Shown: positions 6,644-6,962 of the stretch, piece after piece | How the letters are laid out: every line of letters begins with the position of its first letter | Numbering within the stretch: position 1 is the first letter of the stretch | Program-made: the position numbers and the translations under genes | Assembly (NCBI GenBank): GCA_023388555.1 | Contig: JAEWGA010000050.1 | Span: 1-6,962, forward strand | DNA length: 6,962 nucleotides | Direction: 5' to 3' | Source of the DNA: Bacteroidota bacterium | GTDB taxonomy: Bacteria; Bacteroidota; Bacteroidia; Bacteroidales; Porphyromonadaceae | Notes under the pieces: generated by a model | Told to the model about the DNA's origin: nothing | Databases searched by the model: none | The model's input: the letters and a program-made list of their open reading frames with translations, nothing else

Positions 6644-6962
6644 TTTCTGGAAAAACGGCTGCCAGCTGGTTTGGAAAAGTCAAGTCCAAGAGTAACCTCC
6701 AAGGGTCGGATGAGTTTGTAGCACTTACACACAACTCAACCATTGAGGTAGCTAAAGGATAAGGCATACAAGACGAATGCGATGTAAGCGTGAGGGACAA
6801 GGGGGCTGGCACAGGAGGTTTTGCAGAAGGGAGGGCAGTGTAAACTAAACTGTGTCAAGTTATATTTCGGAACTGTTTTGGAATATTGAAGGTTCCCCAA
6901 CAGCTCTGCTAAGTTATCAATATCGTCAAAGAACTCCAAACAAAAGGAGTTGTCAGGCTAAG
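6644..6962 (+). other. purine-rich region of unknown nature (possible ncRNA or decayed gene)
   Basis: About 320 bases to the window edge with the opposite skew to the rest: 6781-6840 has 29 G and 7 C, whereas 6601-6660 has 22 C and 7 G. No long + strand ORF follows the promoter-like site. One frame (6643-6759) reads 39 codons with protein-like composition (WFGKVKSKSNLQG, then DEFVALTHNSTIEVAKG) but has no ATG start. It is followed in the same frame by segments broken by stops at 6760, 6841 and 6910, as in a decayed gene. On the minus strand, 6939-6736 is open from a TTG start but resembles nothing I recognise. Small inverted repeats occur (CTCAA/TTGAG at 6735-6747, AACTCC/GGAGTT at 6932-6951). 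It could be a structured RNA, a pseudogene, or the leader of a gene beyond the window; I cannot choose. Confidence 0.3.
6813..6828 (+). repeat. 16-base direct repeat shared with uvrC
   Basis: AGGAGGTTTTGCAGAA occurs here and inside uvrC at 3503-3518, both on the + strand. The flanks differ and the relation to any reading frame differs. It may be chance. Confidence 0.35.

Noticed and set aside
6794..6835. G-quadruplex in the G-rich tract
   Set aside because: Four G3 runs exist, but one loop is more than 20 bases long, so a stable quadruplex is unlikely.
6736..6939. Minus-strand open frame of 67 codons as a gene
   Set aside because: It starts with TTG without a good ribosome site, has a cysteine- and proline-rich composition over the G-rich tract, and matches no family I recognise; kept only as an alternative for the region.
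6391..6962. Replication origin (oriC) in the 3' region
   Set aside because: parS sites and a skew switch suggested it, but no TTATCCACA DnaA box was found. The nearest strings (TTATCAATA at 6914, TTACACACA at 6725) have two or more mismatches, and there is no AT-rich unwinding block.
6640..6962. tRNA or insertion-sequence end
   Set aside because: No acceptor or T-loop pattern, no transposase motif, and no terminal inverted repeats with target duplications could be identified.

Overview
The window looks like chromosomal DNA from a member of the Bacteroidota, probably Bacteroidales. Three things point there: the gene order mnmG - uvrC - dtd - MazG-type pyrophosphohydrolase - deoC, the sequences of the proteins, and weak Shine-Dalgarno signals combined with TAnnTTTG-type -7 promoter boxes. 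No genus can be named. This is mostly ordinary housekeeping DNA; no mobile element, CRISPR array, tRNA or rRNA was found.

Layout. (1) 1-580: a small two-helix membrane protein with a PH-like cytoplasmic domain, closed by a very strong intrinsic terminator (perfect 15-bp stem). (2) 581-842: a G-poor, C-rich gap with no gene seen. (3) 843-6390: five co-directional genes that are probably one operon, from a -7 box before mnmG to an intrinsic terminator after deoC. The gaps are 28, -4 (overlap), 43 and 25 bases. The products modify tRNA wobble uridine (MnmG), excise damaged DNA (UvrC), clear D-amino acids from tRNA (Dtd), hydrolyse nucleotides (MazG-like) and recycle deoxyribose 5-phosphate (DeoC). 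They share a nucleic-acid quality-control and nucleotide-salvage theme rather than one pathway. (4) 6391-6962: no convincing gene. The first part is again G-poor and C-rich. At about 6640 the + strand abruptly becomes purine- and G-rich, just downstream of a promoter-like pair (TTTG, 19 bases, TATATTTT), with no long ORF to explain it.

The most notable signals are two sites matching the ParB-binding centromere parS. A perfect 16/16 match lies 3 bases before the uvrC start, and a 14/16 match lies 6 bases before the MazG-like start. They bracket uvrC-dtd and suggest this locus belongs to the chromosome-segregation (origin-proximal) domain. The second candidate of interest is the unexplained, possibly transcribed region after 6605.
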